From the NCBI RefSeq assembly GCF_010668395.1, contig NZ_WUEY01000020.1:1-64000 (forward strand): DNA of 64,000 nt, written 5' to 3'. The position numbers were made by a program, and so were the translations under genes. Within the stretch, counting starts at the first letter, position 1. Every line of letters begins with the position of its first letter. The notes beneath the pieces were generated by a model that saw nothing but the letters and a program-made list of their open reading frames with translations, was not told the DNA's origin and did no database searches. Origin of the DNA: Martinezella lusitana (GTDB lineage Bacteria; Pseudomonadota; Alphaproteobacteria; Rhizobiales; Rhizobiaceae). Below, piece by piece: positions 8,119 through 16,735 of this stretch.

Positions 8119-8970
8119 ATGATGTCGTCGCCCTTGCTTCGAGTGGTACAGGAAGGTGATGTCTTGAACGCTCCCGAGTTCAAGAGGAAGCTCGTCCAAA
8201 TCGCAGGCCTCTCTAAGAAATTCGGACAGGACGTGGTCCTCAAAGATATCAGCCTTGACGTCTCGGCTGGAGAAGTGCTGACCCTCATCGGCCCCAGCGG
8301 GTCGGGGAAGTCCACGCTGCTGCGTTGCATCAATCTCCTCGAAACTCCAAGCGAGGGCACCATCAGCATTGACGGGGAGGCGATCTGGAACTCGAGAGAG
8401 CCCGGATCGCGCCTTTCCGCGAAGCGTCTGGCGGCGAAACGCAGCGAGATCGGCATGGTCTTCCAGCGCTTCAACCTATTCCCGCACCTGACGGTTCTCG
8501 AGAATGTCAGTATCGGTCTGACCAAGGTCTTGGGAAAGACCAAGAGCGAGGCAGGGGAGACAGCGACTCATTTCATCGAAGCCGTGGGTCTGTCGCGCTT
8601 TCTGGGGGCTTACCCAGCTACGCTTTCGGGCGGCCAACAACAACGGGTGGCCATCAGCAGGGCCTTGGCGATGCGACCCAAGCTTATGCTGTTCGACGAG
8701 CCCACCGCATCGTTGGACCCAGAGCTCGTCGGCGAGGTAATGGACGTCATGCGAATGGTCGCAAGGACTGGAACGACCATGGTCGTAGTCACCCATGAAA
8801 TGCATTTCGCCGAAGACATCGCTGATCGTGTGGTTTTCCTGGATGGCGGCCGCGTCGTTGAGGAGGGTGTTCCGAGCGAAGTGCTCCGGAAACCCAGACA
8901 TGAGCGGACTGCCGCCTTTTTGTCGAGGGTATTGGCGCGTGAGAGGCGGGAAGGGCATTTGCAATCTTGA
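8119..8970 (+). CDS. polar amino acid ABC transporter ATP-binding protein
   Basis: A full ABC cassette is present: Walker A GPSGSGKST, Q-loop MVFQRFNLFPHLTVLENV, signature LSGGQQQRVAISRALAM, Walker B LMLFDEPTASLDPE and H-loop VVTHEM. The FNLFPHLTVLENV block is typical of the GlnQ/HisP group that serves polar amino acids. The start is ambiguous: ATG at 8119 or 8122 with AGGAG overlapping the previous stop, or an internal TTG at 8164 preceded by AGGAAGG. The 3' end overlaps the first permease start. Confidence 0.92.
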   Translation: MMSSPLLRVVQEGDVLNAPEFKRKLVQIAGLSKKFGQDVVLKDISLDVSAGEVLTLIGPSGSGKSTLLRCINLLETPSEGTISIDGEAIWNSREPGSRLSAKRLAAKRSEIGMVFQRFNLFPHLTVLENVSIGLTKVLGKTKSEAGETATHFIEAVGLSRFLGAYPATLSGGQQQRVAISRALAMRPKLMLFDEPTASLDPELVGEVMDVMRMVARTGTTMVVVTHEMHFAEDIADRVVFLDGGRVVEEGVPSEVLRKPRHERTAAFLSRVLARERREGHLQS

Positions 8971-9638
8971 TTACCGAATTCGCCAGGAATTTTCCCGAGA
9001 TCAGTGCGCTTCTTATCAGTGCGACTGGCATGACGCTTGTCGTCACGTTAGGGTCGGCAGCCGTCGCGACCTTGCTCGGCTTGTTCTTCGCCTACTTGGC
9101 GAGTAGCCGCCATGCATTTCTGCGAGTTCTGTCATCGACCTATGTCGCGTTGGCCAGGGCGATCCCGACATTGTCGCTGCTTTTCCTAGTCTACTATGGC
9201 CTGCCGTCGTTCAACATCCGTCTGCAGCCGATACCGACGGCGCTGATCGGCTTCGGCATTCATGGTGGCGCATATGTCACCGAGATCATTAGGGCCGCAC
9301 TGCTGTCTGTGCCAGCCGGGCAGCGCGAAGCCGCTCTGTCAATCGGAATGACGCCATTGCAGTCGATGCGCTACATCCTGTTTCCACAGGCCGGAAAGAC
9401 CGCAATACCACCCTATTTCAATTACGTTCTCCAGTTGCTAAAGGACACGTCTATCGCGTCCGCAATCGCTGTCCCGGAACTCATGTTTCGGGCAAGAGGT
9501 ATTGCGAACCAGATGGACCTGACCGATCTCATGTATCTCTATGCCGCAGTGATCTATCTGGCGCTCAGTCTTTCGCTGAGCCGTTTCGCCAGTGCTGTCG
9601 AGAAGCGCCTCTGGACGGGTATGAGGGCGGCGCAATGA
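8967..9638 (+). CDS. polar amino acid ABC transporter permease 1
   Basis: The 223-residue membrane protein has about five hydrophobic segments and the HisM/GlnP-type motif REAALSIGMTPLQSMRYILFPQA, the EAA loop that docks on the ATPase. It probably starts at a TTG overlapping the ATPase stop (TTGA at 8967), and it in turn overlaps the next permease by ATGA. Two non-identical permeases of this family normally form a heterodimer. Confidence 0.88.
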   Translation: MITEFARNFPEISALLISATGMTLVVTLGSAAVATLLGLFFAYLASSRHAFLRVLSSTYVALARAIPTLSLLFLVYYGLPSFNIRLQPIPTALIGFGIHGGAYVTEIIRAALLSVPAGQREAALSIGMTPLQSMRYILFPQAGKTAIPPYFNYVLQLLKDTSIASAIAVPELMFRARGIANQMDLTDLMYLYAAVIYLALSLSLSRFASAVEKRLWTGMRAAQ

Positions 9639-10315
9639 TAGGATGGTTTTCGGGAAACGAAGTTCTCGAGTGGTTGCCGGATCTGTTCGCCGGCGCGCTG
9701 GTCACCCTGCGGATCGCCGCCCTGGCGTTTGCACTTGCACTCGCGCTCGGGCTGGCCGTCGCTGTGGCACGGTTGAGCGGCGGTCGATTGCTAAGAACGT
9801 TGGCGGGTTCCTATGTCGAAGTCTTTCGGGGGACGCCGCTCCTCACTCAGATGTTGATCGTATACTTCAGCCTAGCGTCACTGGGCTTGACCTTCACCGC
9901 CTTCACAGCGGCGGTCATTGCGATAACCTTGAACAGCGGCGCTTATCTGTCGGAGATCTTCCGTGCGGGCATTTTGTCAATCGATCATGGCCAGCGCGAG
10001 GCCTCGCTGTCGATCGGAATGCGCGAACCGCAGGTGCTCTTTTACATTGTGTTGCCGCAGGCGTTCAGGGTCATGATACCGCCGATCGCCCACTATGCGG
10101 TGATCACGCTGAAGTCGACCTCCCTGGCATCCGCCATCACCGCACCGGAGCTGATGATGCAAGCGCATTCGTTGAGCAGCGAGTACTTCAGGCCAACGGA
10201 GATTTATGGGGTCGCCGCCTTGTTTTACGTGGCGATCGCCTATCCGCTTTCGATCATGGCGCACCTCCTCGAGAAGCGCCTGTCGAAGACTGGTGTTTCG
10301 GTGGCGGCCTTCTGA
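9635..10315 (+). CDS. polar amino acid ABC transporter permease 2
   Basis: The 226-residue integral membrane protein contains YVEVFRGTPLLTQMLIVYF near the middle and the EAA loop QREASLSIGMREPQVLFYIVLPQAFRVMIPP. Both are diagnostic of HisQM/GlnP permeases. The start codon overlaps the stop of permease 1. The oxidase gene begins one base after its stop, so transport and oxidation genes share one transcript. Confidence 0.9.
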   Translation: MIGWFSGNEVLEWLPDLFAGALVTLRIAALAFALALALGLAVAVARLSGGRLLRTLAGSYVEVFRGTPLLTQMLIVYFSLASLGLTFTAFTAAVIAITLNSGAYLSEIFRAGILSIDHGQREASLSIGMREPQVLFYIVLPQAFRVMIPPIAHYAVITLKSTSLASAITAPELMMQAHSLSSEYFRPTEIYGVAALFYVAIAYPLSIMAHLLEKRLSKTGVSVAAF

Positions 10316-10316
10316 G

Positions 10317-11513
10317 ATGCGGGAATCGCAATCGAAATCCGATAAAGCCGCAAGCGAGTTCGCGACGATTCAGGATATCGTTTGGGCGGCGAAGACCAAA
10401 TTGCCTCAGGATGTCTGGGACTATGTCACCTACGGGACTGATAGCGAGACGACGGTAAGGCGCAACCGCTTCGGTCTCGACAGCTTGGCCCTGGTGCCGC
10501 GTATCATGCGGGACGTCAGCCGGATCGACCCGAAGTCCCGTTTGATCGGGAAAGAGTTGCGGATACCGGTCGTTCTGGCCCCCATCGGTTCCATCGCCCT
10601 TCTTGATCCCGATGGGGCATTGTCCGCCGCGGAAGTCGCGAGGGACTTCGGTATCCTCCACATAATGAGCGGATACGCCCAGCCGAATTATGATGTGATC
10701 GGTCGCGCCGTGCCGGATATGGGCTACGCGGTTCATCCGCGCCCAGGGTTGGCCCCGTTGCGCGATCTCGCGAGCGCGATTGCCGACGCCGGATTCGGAA
10801 GCATTGCGCTTGTCAGCGAAGCCGTCTTCTATACCCGGCGGGAGCGCGATCTGATGAGCCAGGTACGGACCGCGTTCAAACCGCAACAACTCTATTCGGA
10901 GCTGCTGTCGCAGTCGCGCCGGGACGGAGCGAATCGATCGTCCGATGGTCTCGATGGTGCTCGAATGAGCTGGTCGATGATATCTGATTTGAAGAGCTCA
11001 GGCCTGAACGTGATCTTGAAGGGCGTCATGTCACCCGACGATGCGCGTCTTGCGGTCGAGCATGGCGTCGATGCAATCTATGTTTCGAACCACGGGGGCC
11101 GGGCGCTGGACCACGCCCAGAGCTCCATCGAGGTTCTTCCCGAAATTGTACAAGCAGTCGGAAGCAGTGCAGAAGTCGTTGTCGATGGCGGATTCGTGCG
11201 CGGTACGGACATTGCGAAGGCTCTAGCACTCGGAGCGTCGGCCGTCGCTATCGGGAAGATGCAGGCATGGGCGTTGGCCGCAGGCGGACGAGCCGGGCTT
11301 TTCCGCCTTCTGGAATTGCTCGAGGAGGAGTTGGTCATCGCTATGGCTCTGTTGGGCGTCAATTTCATCTCCGAGCTTAGTCCTGACTATGTAAGGCAAG
11401 TGCCCGCGATAGGTGTCGTCCATCCTCTAGGAGCATTTCCGGTGGTAATGGAGCGACTTTTAGGCGCAAGCCTAAACCGCCAATTACAAATCGAACAGGG
11501 AGAGATTAAATGA
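10317..11513 (+). CDS. FMN-dependent alpha-hydroxy acid oxidase/dehydrogenase
   Basis: The 398-residue protein belongs to the lactate dehydrogenase (LldD)/glycolate oxidase/mandelate dehydrogenase family. It shows RIMRDVSRIDP, PVVLAPIGS, an FMN-contacting VILKGVMSPDDARLA, the catalytic His and Arg in YVSNHGGRALD, and VVVDGGFVRGTDIAKALALGASAVAIGK. The family oxidises 2-hydroxy acids to 2-oxo acids, passing electrons to O2 or quinone. The overlapping downstream peroxiredoxin suggests a peroxide-forming oxidase. The middle (PQQLYSELLSQSRRDGANR) is divergent, so the substrate is unlikely to be simple lactate. It probably acts on the product of the LLM step. Confidence 0.87.
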   Translation: MRESQSKSDKAASEFATIQDIVWAAKTKLPQDVWDYVTYGTDSETTVRRNRFGLDSLALVPRIMRDVSRIDPKSRLIGKELRIPVVLAPIGSIALLDPDGALSAAEVARDFGILHIMSGYAQPNYDVIGRAVPDMGYAVHPRPGLAPLRDLASAIADAGFGSIALVSEAVFYTRRERDLMSQVRTAFKPQQLYSELLSQSRRDGANRSSDGLDGARMSWSMISDLKSSGLNVILKGVMSPDDARLAVEHGVDAIYVSNHGGRALDHAQSSIEVLPEIVQAVGSSAEVVVDGGFVRGTDIAKALALGASAVAIGKMQAWALAAGGRAGLFRLLELLEEELVIAMALLGVNFISELSPDYVRQVPAIGVVHPLGAFPVVMERLLGASLNRQLQIEQGEIK

Positions 11514-12166
11514 GCCTTCGGATCAACGATATCGCGCCGAACTTTTCCGCTCAAACAACCCAGGGACCGATTCGCTTCCATGAATAGATCGGTGATGGCT
11601 GGGCGGTGCTGTTCTCCCATCCGAAGAACTTCACGCCAGTGTGCACGACGGAACTGGGCGCGATGGCGGGTTTGGAAAACGAGTTCCGGAACCGCGGCGT
11701 GAAGATCATCGGGATATCGGTTGACCCAGTCGAGAGCCACGGAAAGTGGAAGGGCGATATTCAGAAGGCGACGGGTTTCGAGGTCGAATACCCGTTTATC
11801 GGGGATAGCGACCTCAACGTTGCCAAGCTCTACGACATGCTACCTGCGGGAGCAGGTGATACCTCGGAAGGGCGGGCACCCGCGGACAATGCCACAGTGC
11901 GCTCCGTGTTCGTGGTCGGTCCTGACAAAAAGATAAAGCTGATCCTGACCTATCCGATGACGACAGGTCGGAATTTCGATGAGATTCTTCGATCGATAGA
12001 CTCGATCCAGTTGACGGCGAAGCACCAAGTGGCCACGCCCGCGAATTGGAAACAAGGGGAAGATGTCATCATCACTGCGGCCGTTTCGAATGAAGACGCA
12101 ATCTCCCGATTTGGCTCGTTCGACGCTGTTCTTCCGTACCTTCGCAAGACGAAGCAACCACGCTGA
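11510..12166 (+). pseudogene. 1-Cys-type peroxiredoxin with an in-frame TAG
   Basis: Translation from the ATG at 11510 (ATGA overlap with the oxidase stop) reads MSLRINDIAPNFSAQTTQGP and meets TAG at 11585-11587, where the family usually has Trp. The same frame then continues with IGDGWAVLFSHPKNFTPVCTTELGAM, including the peroxidatic Cys in FTPVCTTE, and runs to 12166 with the PRX6-type C-terminal domain intact. A single G-to-A change in TGG explains the stop. An internal GTG at 11606 could give a shortened protein. It was probably meant to remove H2O2 from the adjacent oxidase. A base-call error or suppression is also possible. Confidence 0.78.
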
Positions 12167-12185
12167 GAAAAGTTGCGCGACGTTA

Positions 12186-12208
12186 TGGGTCTTCCTTTTG
12201 GCGACCCA
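12186..12208. terminator. candidate terminator after the peroxiredoxin gene
   Basis: TGGGTC (12186-12191) and GACCCA (12203-12208) form a perfect 6-bp stem with an 11-base loop, 20 bases after the stop. There is no U-rich tail, so the call is tentative. Confidence 0.35.
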
Positions 12209-12898
12209 CTTCAAGATAAGTCAACTTGTCCGGCTGTTGGGTGGAACAATTGTTAATATAGCGCACGTGAGCGACAGACTGCCTGCGCTGTCTTGGACAG
12301 AGAGTTTCGGAGGCGGTCTGCATGCTCTCGCTCAGCAACCCGCCCCATCAATTTGGTGGTGAGAGTCAAGTTCCACAAGAAGAAAGCCCGCATTGAGCTG
12401 TCGAGATCAATTGGCAGCGTAATTCGTGGGTTGTTGGTTCCGATCCCATCAAGAGCAATTTCCCACTCCTAGCAGAGCCGACGCGGGCATGGACGACGAC
12501 CAAACGATGACAGGTAACCGATAACGGATTGACCAAGCTCCTATTCTGCCTCAAGAACAGAATTGCTGTCGGCGATCAAAGCTTATCTTCAGCGCTATCC
12601 GCTTGGAGAATTCGTTTCCCTTGCAACCATGCTCATCCATGGTCTGGAAGAAGAACAAACTTGATCTGACCTGTTGATCTCTACTCCCTGCGGACTCAGT
12701 GTTTCCACCTAGAATTCTTGCGGGTTAAACTTATTTCATCGTCAAAATGCCCGCCGCCTAAGGGGCTGACTTTCCACAAGTTGACCGGGTTGGGCCTGAA
12801 TGCGGCAAGCGCTCCGTCGCAATTCCGAATCGGGGTCGATCAGGGAGGTCGAATAACGACATATCCAGTTATTTTTGATTAAATTGCGCTCCCATTAG
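12209..12898. other. gene-poor degenerate spacer
   Basis: No complete gene was found. A short plus-strand frame at 12545-12664 encodes TELLSAIKAYLQRYPLGEF and a little more before a stop. It looks protein-like but has no start or recognised family, and a TGA lies just upstream. It may be the tail of a decayed gene. The 5' part of the spacer has no supportable feature. Confidence 0.35.
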
Positions 12899-12930
12899 CG
12901 TATATATGTATAGAAACATACATATATGCG
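12899..12930. promoter_or_regulatory. operator upstream of transketolase, shared with the sugar transporter operon
   Basis: CGTATATATGTAT (12899-12911) and ATACATATATGCG (12918-12930) form an inverted repeat of 13 bp with one mismatch and a 6-bp spacer. The right half-site ATACATATATG is identical to 18178-18188 upstream of the sugar-binding protein gene. In both places TTGAC follows at once or after two bases. The ROK regulator encoded between the two operons is the natural candidate to bind both. Confidence 0.6.
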
Positions 12931-12959
12931 TTGACTTTTGATCATGGTCGATTGTATCT
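12931..12959 (+). promoter_or_regulatory. putative promoter of the transketolase-kinase operon
   Basis: TTGACT at 12931 is followed, after a 17-base spacer, by GTATCT at 12954, an acceptable sigma-70-like pair. The -35 hexamer abuts the inverted repeat, so a bound repressor would occlude RNA polymerase. The leader to the start codon is about 65-70 bases. Confidence 0.4.
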
Positions 12960-13032
12960 CTGAGTTCAGGGAGGATCGACATGCGCTTTTCGGCACTGTC
13001 GCAGCCCGTCCCTTAAATTCCGGGATGGAAGA

Positions 13033-15069
13033 ATGTTTCACGACGTCAAATCGCTATCGGCATCTGTACCCATGGCAAATGCAATACGGGTCCTTGCGAT
13101 GGATGCGGTCCTGCACGCCAATTCAGGGCATCCTGGAATGCCGATGGGGATGGCCGACATTGCGGTCGCGCTTTGGGCGGGCCATCTGAAGCACAATCCC
13201 AAGAACCCCAATTGGTCGGACCGAGATCGATTTGTTCTGAGCAATGGCCACGGCTCGATGCTGATCTACAGCCTTCTGCATTTGACTGGCTATGATCTGT
13301 CGATCGACGACATCAAAGCCTTTCGGACGCTACACAGTAAAACCCCGGGCCATCCCGAGCGCGGCTACACTCCGGGTGTCGAGACCACGACGGGACCGTT
13401 GGGTCAGGGTATTGCAAACGCCGTTGGAATGGCCGTTGCTGAAAAGGTTCTTGCTGCTGAATTTAATCGACTGGACCATACGATCGTAGATCATTTCACC
13501 TACGCCTTCCTGGGGGATGGATGCCTGATGGAGGGCATTTCGCACGAAGCTTGCTCTCTGGCTGGAACACTGGGTCTTGGGAAGCTGATCGTATTCTATG
13601 ACGACAACGGCATCTCAATTGATGGCCATGTCGAGGGTTGGTTTTCCGACGACACGCCAGCGAGGTTCCGGTCCTATAATTGGCACGTCATGCCTGCAGT
13701 TGATGGGCACAATATTTCCGAGGTGCTGGCGGCGATTGATGCTGCAAAGGCAGATCGCGGCCGACCCACGCTCATTTGCTGCAAAACCGTGATCGGCAAG
13801 GGCGCACCCACCAAAGCCGGGAGCCATGACAGTCATGGCAACCCGCTCGGCGCTGCGGAGATTGCCGCCGCTCGCCGGGCTTTGGACTGGCCGCACCCCG
13901 CTTTCGAAATCCCTTTCGAGGTTTACGATGCGTGGAACGCAGACAAATTGGGCGGAGAGAGGGAATCGGACTGGATAGGGCGGTTTGCAAGATATCGCGA
14001 CCAGTACCCCGAGCTTGCCTCTGAATACGACCGTCGCATCAATGGCAGGCTGCCCGCCGATTTTTCGCAACTGTCTGATGACTTCGTTCAAAAGGCGGCT
14101 TCGCAGGCCGATGCAGTCGCGACCAGGAAGGCGAGTCTGAATGCCGTCGAGGCTTTTACCCCGGTGCTGCCCGAGTTGGTCGGCGGCTCTGCCGATCTCG
14201 CTGGCTCCAATATGACGATCGGGCGCGAGGCAAAACCCCTCACAAAAGCCAGTGGCGGCAATTACGTCTATTACGGTGTTCGCGAGTTCGGCATGGCAGC
14301 CATCGTGAACGGAATGCTGGCTCATGGCGGGGTTCGGCCGTTTGGAGGCACCTATGTGATGTTCTCCGAATACGCGCGAAACGCCATCCGCATGGCGGCG
14401 TTGATGAAGCTCGGCGTCATCCATGTTCTTACGCACGACTCCATCGCGCTCGGCCAAGATGGCCCCACACACCAGCCGATCGAGCAACTGGCGACCCTGC
14501 GAATGATGCCAAACCTCGACGTCTGGAGACCGTGCGATGCCACGGAAACCGCAGTCGCTTGGCAAGCCGCTCTTCAGCACAATGGAACGCCAACTGTCCT
14601 GGCTTTGTCGCGCCAGAATTTGCCAGCCCAAACCCGGACAGCAAAGCAGGTCAATGATATCGCAAAGGGCGGTTATACTCTCAGCAAGGAGGCATCTCCG
14701 CTGCAGGTGGTGATCATTGCCACGGGTTCCGAGGTGGAAATTGCAGTGGAGGCGCAACGAGAGCTTCAAGGACAGGGGATCGGCGTCCGGGTCGTTTCGC
14801 TGCCTTCCACTTTCCTTTTCGATCGCCAGGATCATGCCTACCGCCAGGATGTTCTGCCTGCCAACATTCCCCGCGTGTCCGTGGAGGCCGGCGTTGCAGA
14901 CTATTGGCGCAAGTATGTGGGGCTTGAAGGGGCAGTCGTTGGAATAGATTCCTTTGGGGAATCTGCCGCTCCAGATGTGTTGTTCAAACATTTCGGTGTA
15001 ACCGCATCTGCGGTTGTGAAGGCAGCGCAGTCACTTCTCTCCTCATCCAATCGGACGGAGGGCAGGTGA
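13033..15069 (+). CDS. tkt: transketolase
   Basis: The full-length 678-residue enzyme has the thiamine-diphosphate motif GDGCLMEGISHEACSLAGTLGLGKLIVFYDDN, the substrate-binding HANSGHPGMPMGMAD and TGPLGQGIANAVG, the pyrimidine domain REFGMAAIVNGMLAHGG, and THDSIALGQDGPTHQPIEQLATLR. All are standard for bacterial transketolases, which move two-carbon ketol units between sugar phosphates. It precedes an FGGY kinase by one base. A catabolic locus with its own transketolase implies a pentose- or heptulose-phosphate intermediate. A housekeeping copy is expected elsewhere in the genome. Confidence 0.95.
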   Translation: MFHDVKSLSASVPMANAIRVLAMDAVLHANSGHPGMPMGMADIAVALWAGHLKHNPKNPNWSDRDRFVLSNGHGSMLIYSLLHLTGYDLSIDDIKAFRTLHSKTPGHPERGYTPGVETTTGPLGQGIANAVGMAVAEKVLAAEFNRLDHTIVDHFTYAFLGDGCLMEGISHEACSLAGTLGLGKLIVFYDDNGISIDGHVEGWFSDDTPARFRSYNWHVMPAVDGHNISEVLAAIDAAKADRGRPTLICCKTVIGKGAPTKAGSHDSHGNPLGAAEIAAARRALDWPHPAFEIPFEVYDAWNADKLGGERESDWIGRFARYRDQYPELASEYDRRINGRLPADFSQLSDDFVQKAASQADAVATRKASLNAVEAFTPVLPELVGGSADLAGSNMTIGREAKPLTKASGGNYVYYGVREFGMAAIVNGMLAHGGVRPFGGTYVMFSEYARNAIRMAALMKLGVIHVLTHDSIALGQDGPTHQPIEQLATLRMMPNLDVWRPCDATETAVAWQAALQHNGTPTVLALSRQNLPAQTRTAKQVNDIAKGGYTLSKEASPLQVVIIATGSEVEIAVEAQRELQGQGIGVRVVSLPSTFLFDRQDHAYRQDVLPANIPRVSVEAGVADYWRKYVGLEGAVVGIDSFGESAAPDVLFKHFGVTASAVVKAAQSLLSSSNRTEGR

Positions 15070-15070
15070 T

Positions 15071-16681
15071 ATGGCGACCTCTTATCTCATCGGCCTTGAT
15101 TACGGATCGGAATCGGCGCGCGGCGTGTTGGTTGATGTCAGCACAGGCTTGCAGGTAGCAAGCCATACCCATGCCTACCGCCATGGCATCATGACGCAGA
15201 CGCTACCGGGCGGAGAGCAGCTTCCTCGCGGCTGGGCACTGCAGAACGCGACTGACTATGTTGAGGCAGCCGAGGCAATTCTGACGGAACTCGGAAATGG
15301 CCGCGATATCGAAGGGATTGGGTTGGGGTTCACGGCCAGTTCGCCAATGCCTGTCGCTGCGAACGGGCAACCGCTTTCAGAACTCTATCCGGCCGATCCG
15401 CATGCGTACGTCAAGTTGTGGAAGCACGGTGCGGCGCAGAAGTACGCAGATGATATCAATCTGCGGGGCGGCAGTTATCTGGAGAATTTTGGCGGAAAGG
15501 TTTCGGGAGAGTGGCTTCTTGCGAAGGCGGTCCAGATCGCTGCCGAATCTCCAGAAACCTGGAACCGGACTGCGCGATTTATTGAATCAGGTGATTGGCT
15601 GGTTTGGCAGCTCTCGGGCCGTGAATGCAGGAGCCTGGGTTTTGCCGCCTACAAGGCGCAATATTCCGAAGAGGATGGTTATCCTGGCGACATATTGGCT
15701 GGTCTGGAAACCCGCCTCGACGTCCCGGCGCCCGTGGGAACGAATGCTGGTTACCTGACGGACGGCTGGCTACAGAAGACCGGCATATTGGGAAAGGCCG
15801 CCATTGCTGTCTCCGTAATCGACTCCCATGTCGTGCTCCCCGCGATTGGGGCTGTGCGCAAGGGTTGCCTCGTCGGGGCGCTCGGCACCTCCGCAGCTTA
15901 TCTGCTGCTCAGCGAGCGTTATCAACCGCTGCCCGCGGGCATCGAAGGCGTGGCGTTCAATGGCTCGATGCGAGACCTTTGGTGCTACGAATCGGGACAA
16001 GCAAGCTTCGGTGACACGCTCGCGTGGTTCAACAAGAACTTCCCGCGCTCTACCGATCCAGGAGAGAGCTTCGATCTCTACAATGCCGGCGCAGCGGGTC
16101 TGACACCTGGGGAAAACCGCCTGGTAGCGCTCGATTGGTGGAACGGAAACAGGGTGCCGCTTGCTGATTCAAGGCTCAGCGGGATCATCATGGGCCTGTC
16201 TATGCAGACATCGTCGATCGACATTTATCGCGGGCTGATGGAGGCCCTTTGCTTTGGAGCAAGGTCAATTATCGACCTGTTCGAAGCCGGTGATATCGAC
16301 ATTGAGCGAGTTCTGATGACGAGCGGACTGGCGCAAAACAACCGACTTCTCATCCAGATCATGGCGGATGTGATCAAGCGTCCTATCGATGTACCGGAGC
16401 TTGAAAACGCCACGGCGGTTGGAGCCGCAATTCACGGAGCTGTCGCGGGTGGCGTCGTGGGTTCTTACGAAGAGGGGGCTGTCCGCTTCGGCGCAAAGTC
16501 ATACCGACACTATGTCCCGAACTCCCGGAATGCAAGCACCTACGACACCTTGTACGGCCTTTATCGGGAGATGAGCCAATCGGTGCGGGCGAGGGCTTCG
16601 ATGCACACGCTGCATTCGCTGCCATCGGCGGACGCTGGCAGCAACAACGCCGATCCTCATATCGAGCGATCGGTCGCCTGA
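15071..16681 (+). CDS. FGGY carbohydrate kinase, ribulokinase (AraB)-like
   Basis: The 536-residue protein starts with LIGLDYGSESARGVLVDV, the N-terminal phosphate loop with the Gly-Ser variant typical of ribulokinases. It continues with LWKHGAAQKYADDIN, VSVIDSHVVLPAIGAV containing the presumed catalytic Asp, GALGTSAAYLLLS, and the ATP-site MTSGLAQNNRLLIQIMADV. Length and motifs fit the AraB subgroup rather than xylulokinase or glycerol kinase. It is coupled to transketolase, so its product is probably a ketopentose or ketose phosphate that feeds that enzyme. L-ribulose, D-ribulose or another ketose cannot be told apart from sequence. Confidence 0.88.
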   Translation: MATSYLIGLDYGSESARGVLVDVSTGLQVASHTHAYRHGIMTQTLPGGEQLPRGWALQNATDYVEAAEAILTELGNGRDIEGIGLGFTASSPMPVAANGQPLSELYPADPHAYVKLWKHGAAQKYADDINLRGGSYLENFGGKVSGEWLLAKAVQIAAESPETWNRTARFIESGDWLVWQLSGRECRSLGFAAYKAQYSEEDGYPGDILAGLETRLDVPAPVGTNAGYLTDGWLQKTGILGKAAIAVSVIDSHVVLPAIGAVRKGCLVGALGTSAAYLLLSERYQPLPAGIEGVAFNGSMRDLWCYESGQASFGDTLAWFNKNFPRSTDPGESFDLYNAGAAGLTPGENRLVALDWWNGNRVPLADSRLSGIIMGLSMQTSSIDIYRGLMEALCFGARSIIDLFEAGDIDIERVLMTSGLAQNNRLLIQIMADVIKRPIDVPELENATAVGAAIHGAVAGGVVGSYEEGAVRFGAKSYRHYVPNSRNASTYDTLYGLYREMSQSVRARASMHTLHSLPSADAGSNNADPHIERSVA

Positions 16682-16694
16682 CGTTGGTGCAATA

Positions 16695-16724
16695 CCTGGT
16701 CAACTGGTGGATTGGTTGACCAGG
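16695..16724. terminator. strong bidirectional stem-loop between convergent genes
   Basis: CCTGGTCAAC (16695-16704) and GTTGACCAGG (16715-16724) form a perfect 10-bp stem with a 10-base loop. It lies 14 bases after the kinase stop and 12 bases from the 3' end of the convergent ROK gene. There is no clear T-run, but position and strength favour termination for both. Confidence 0.6.
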
Positions 16725-16735
16725 GCTGCTTGCTG

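Noticed and set aside
12366..12554. 62-codon minus-strand frame in the degenerate spacer
   Set aside because: There is no start context, family resemblance or partner gene; likely chance.
13615..14991. 458-codon minus-strand frame inside transketolase
   Set aside because: It is a shadow ORF opposite a full-length enzyme.
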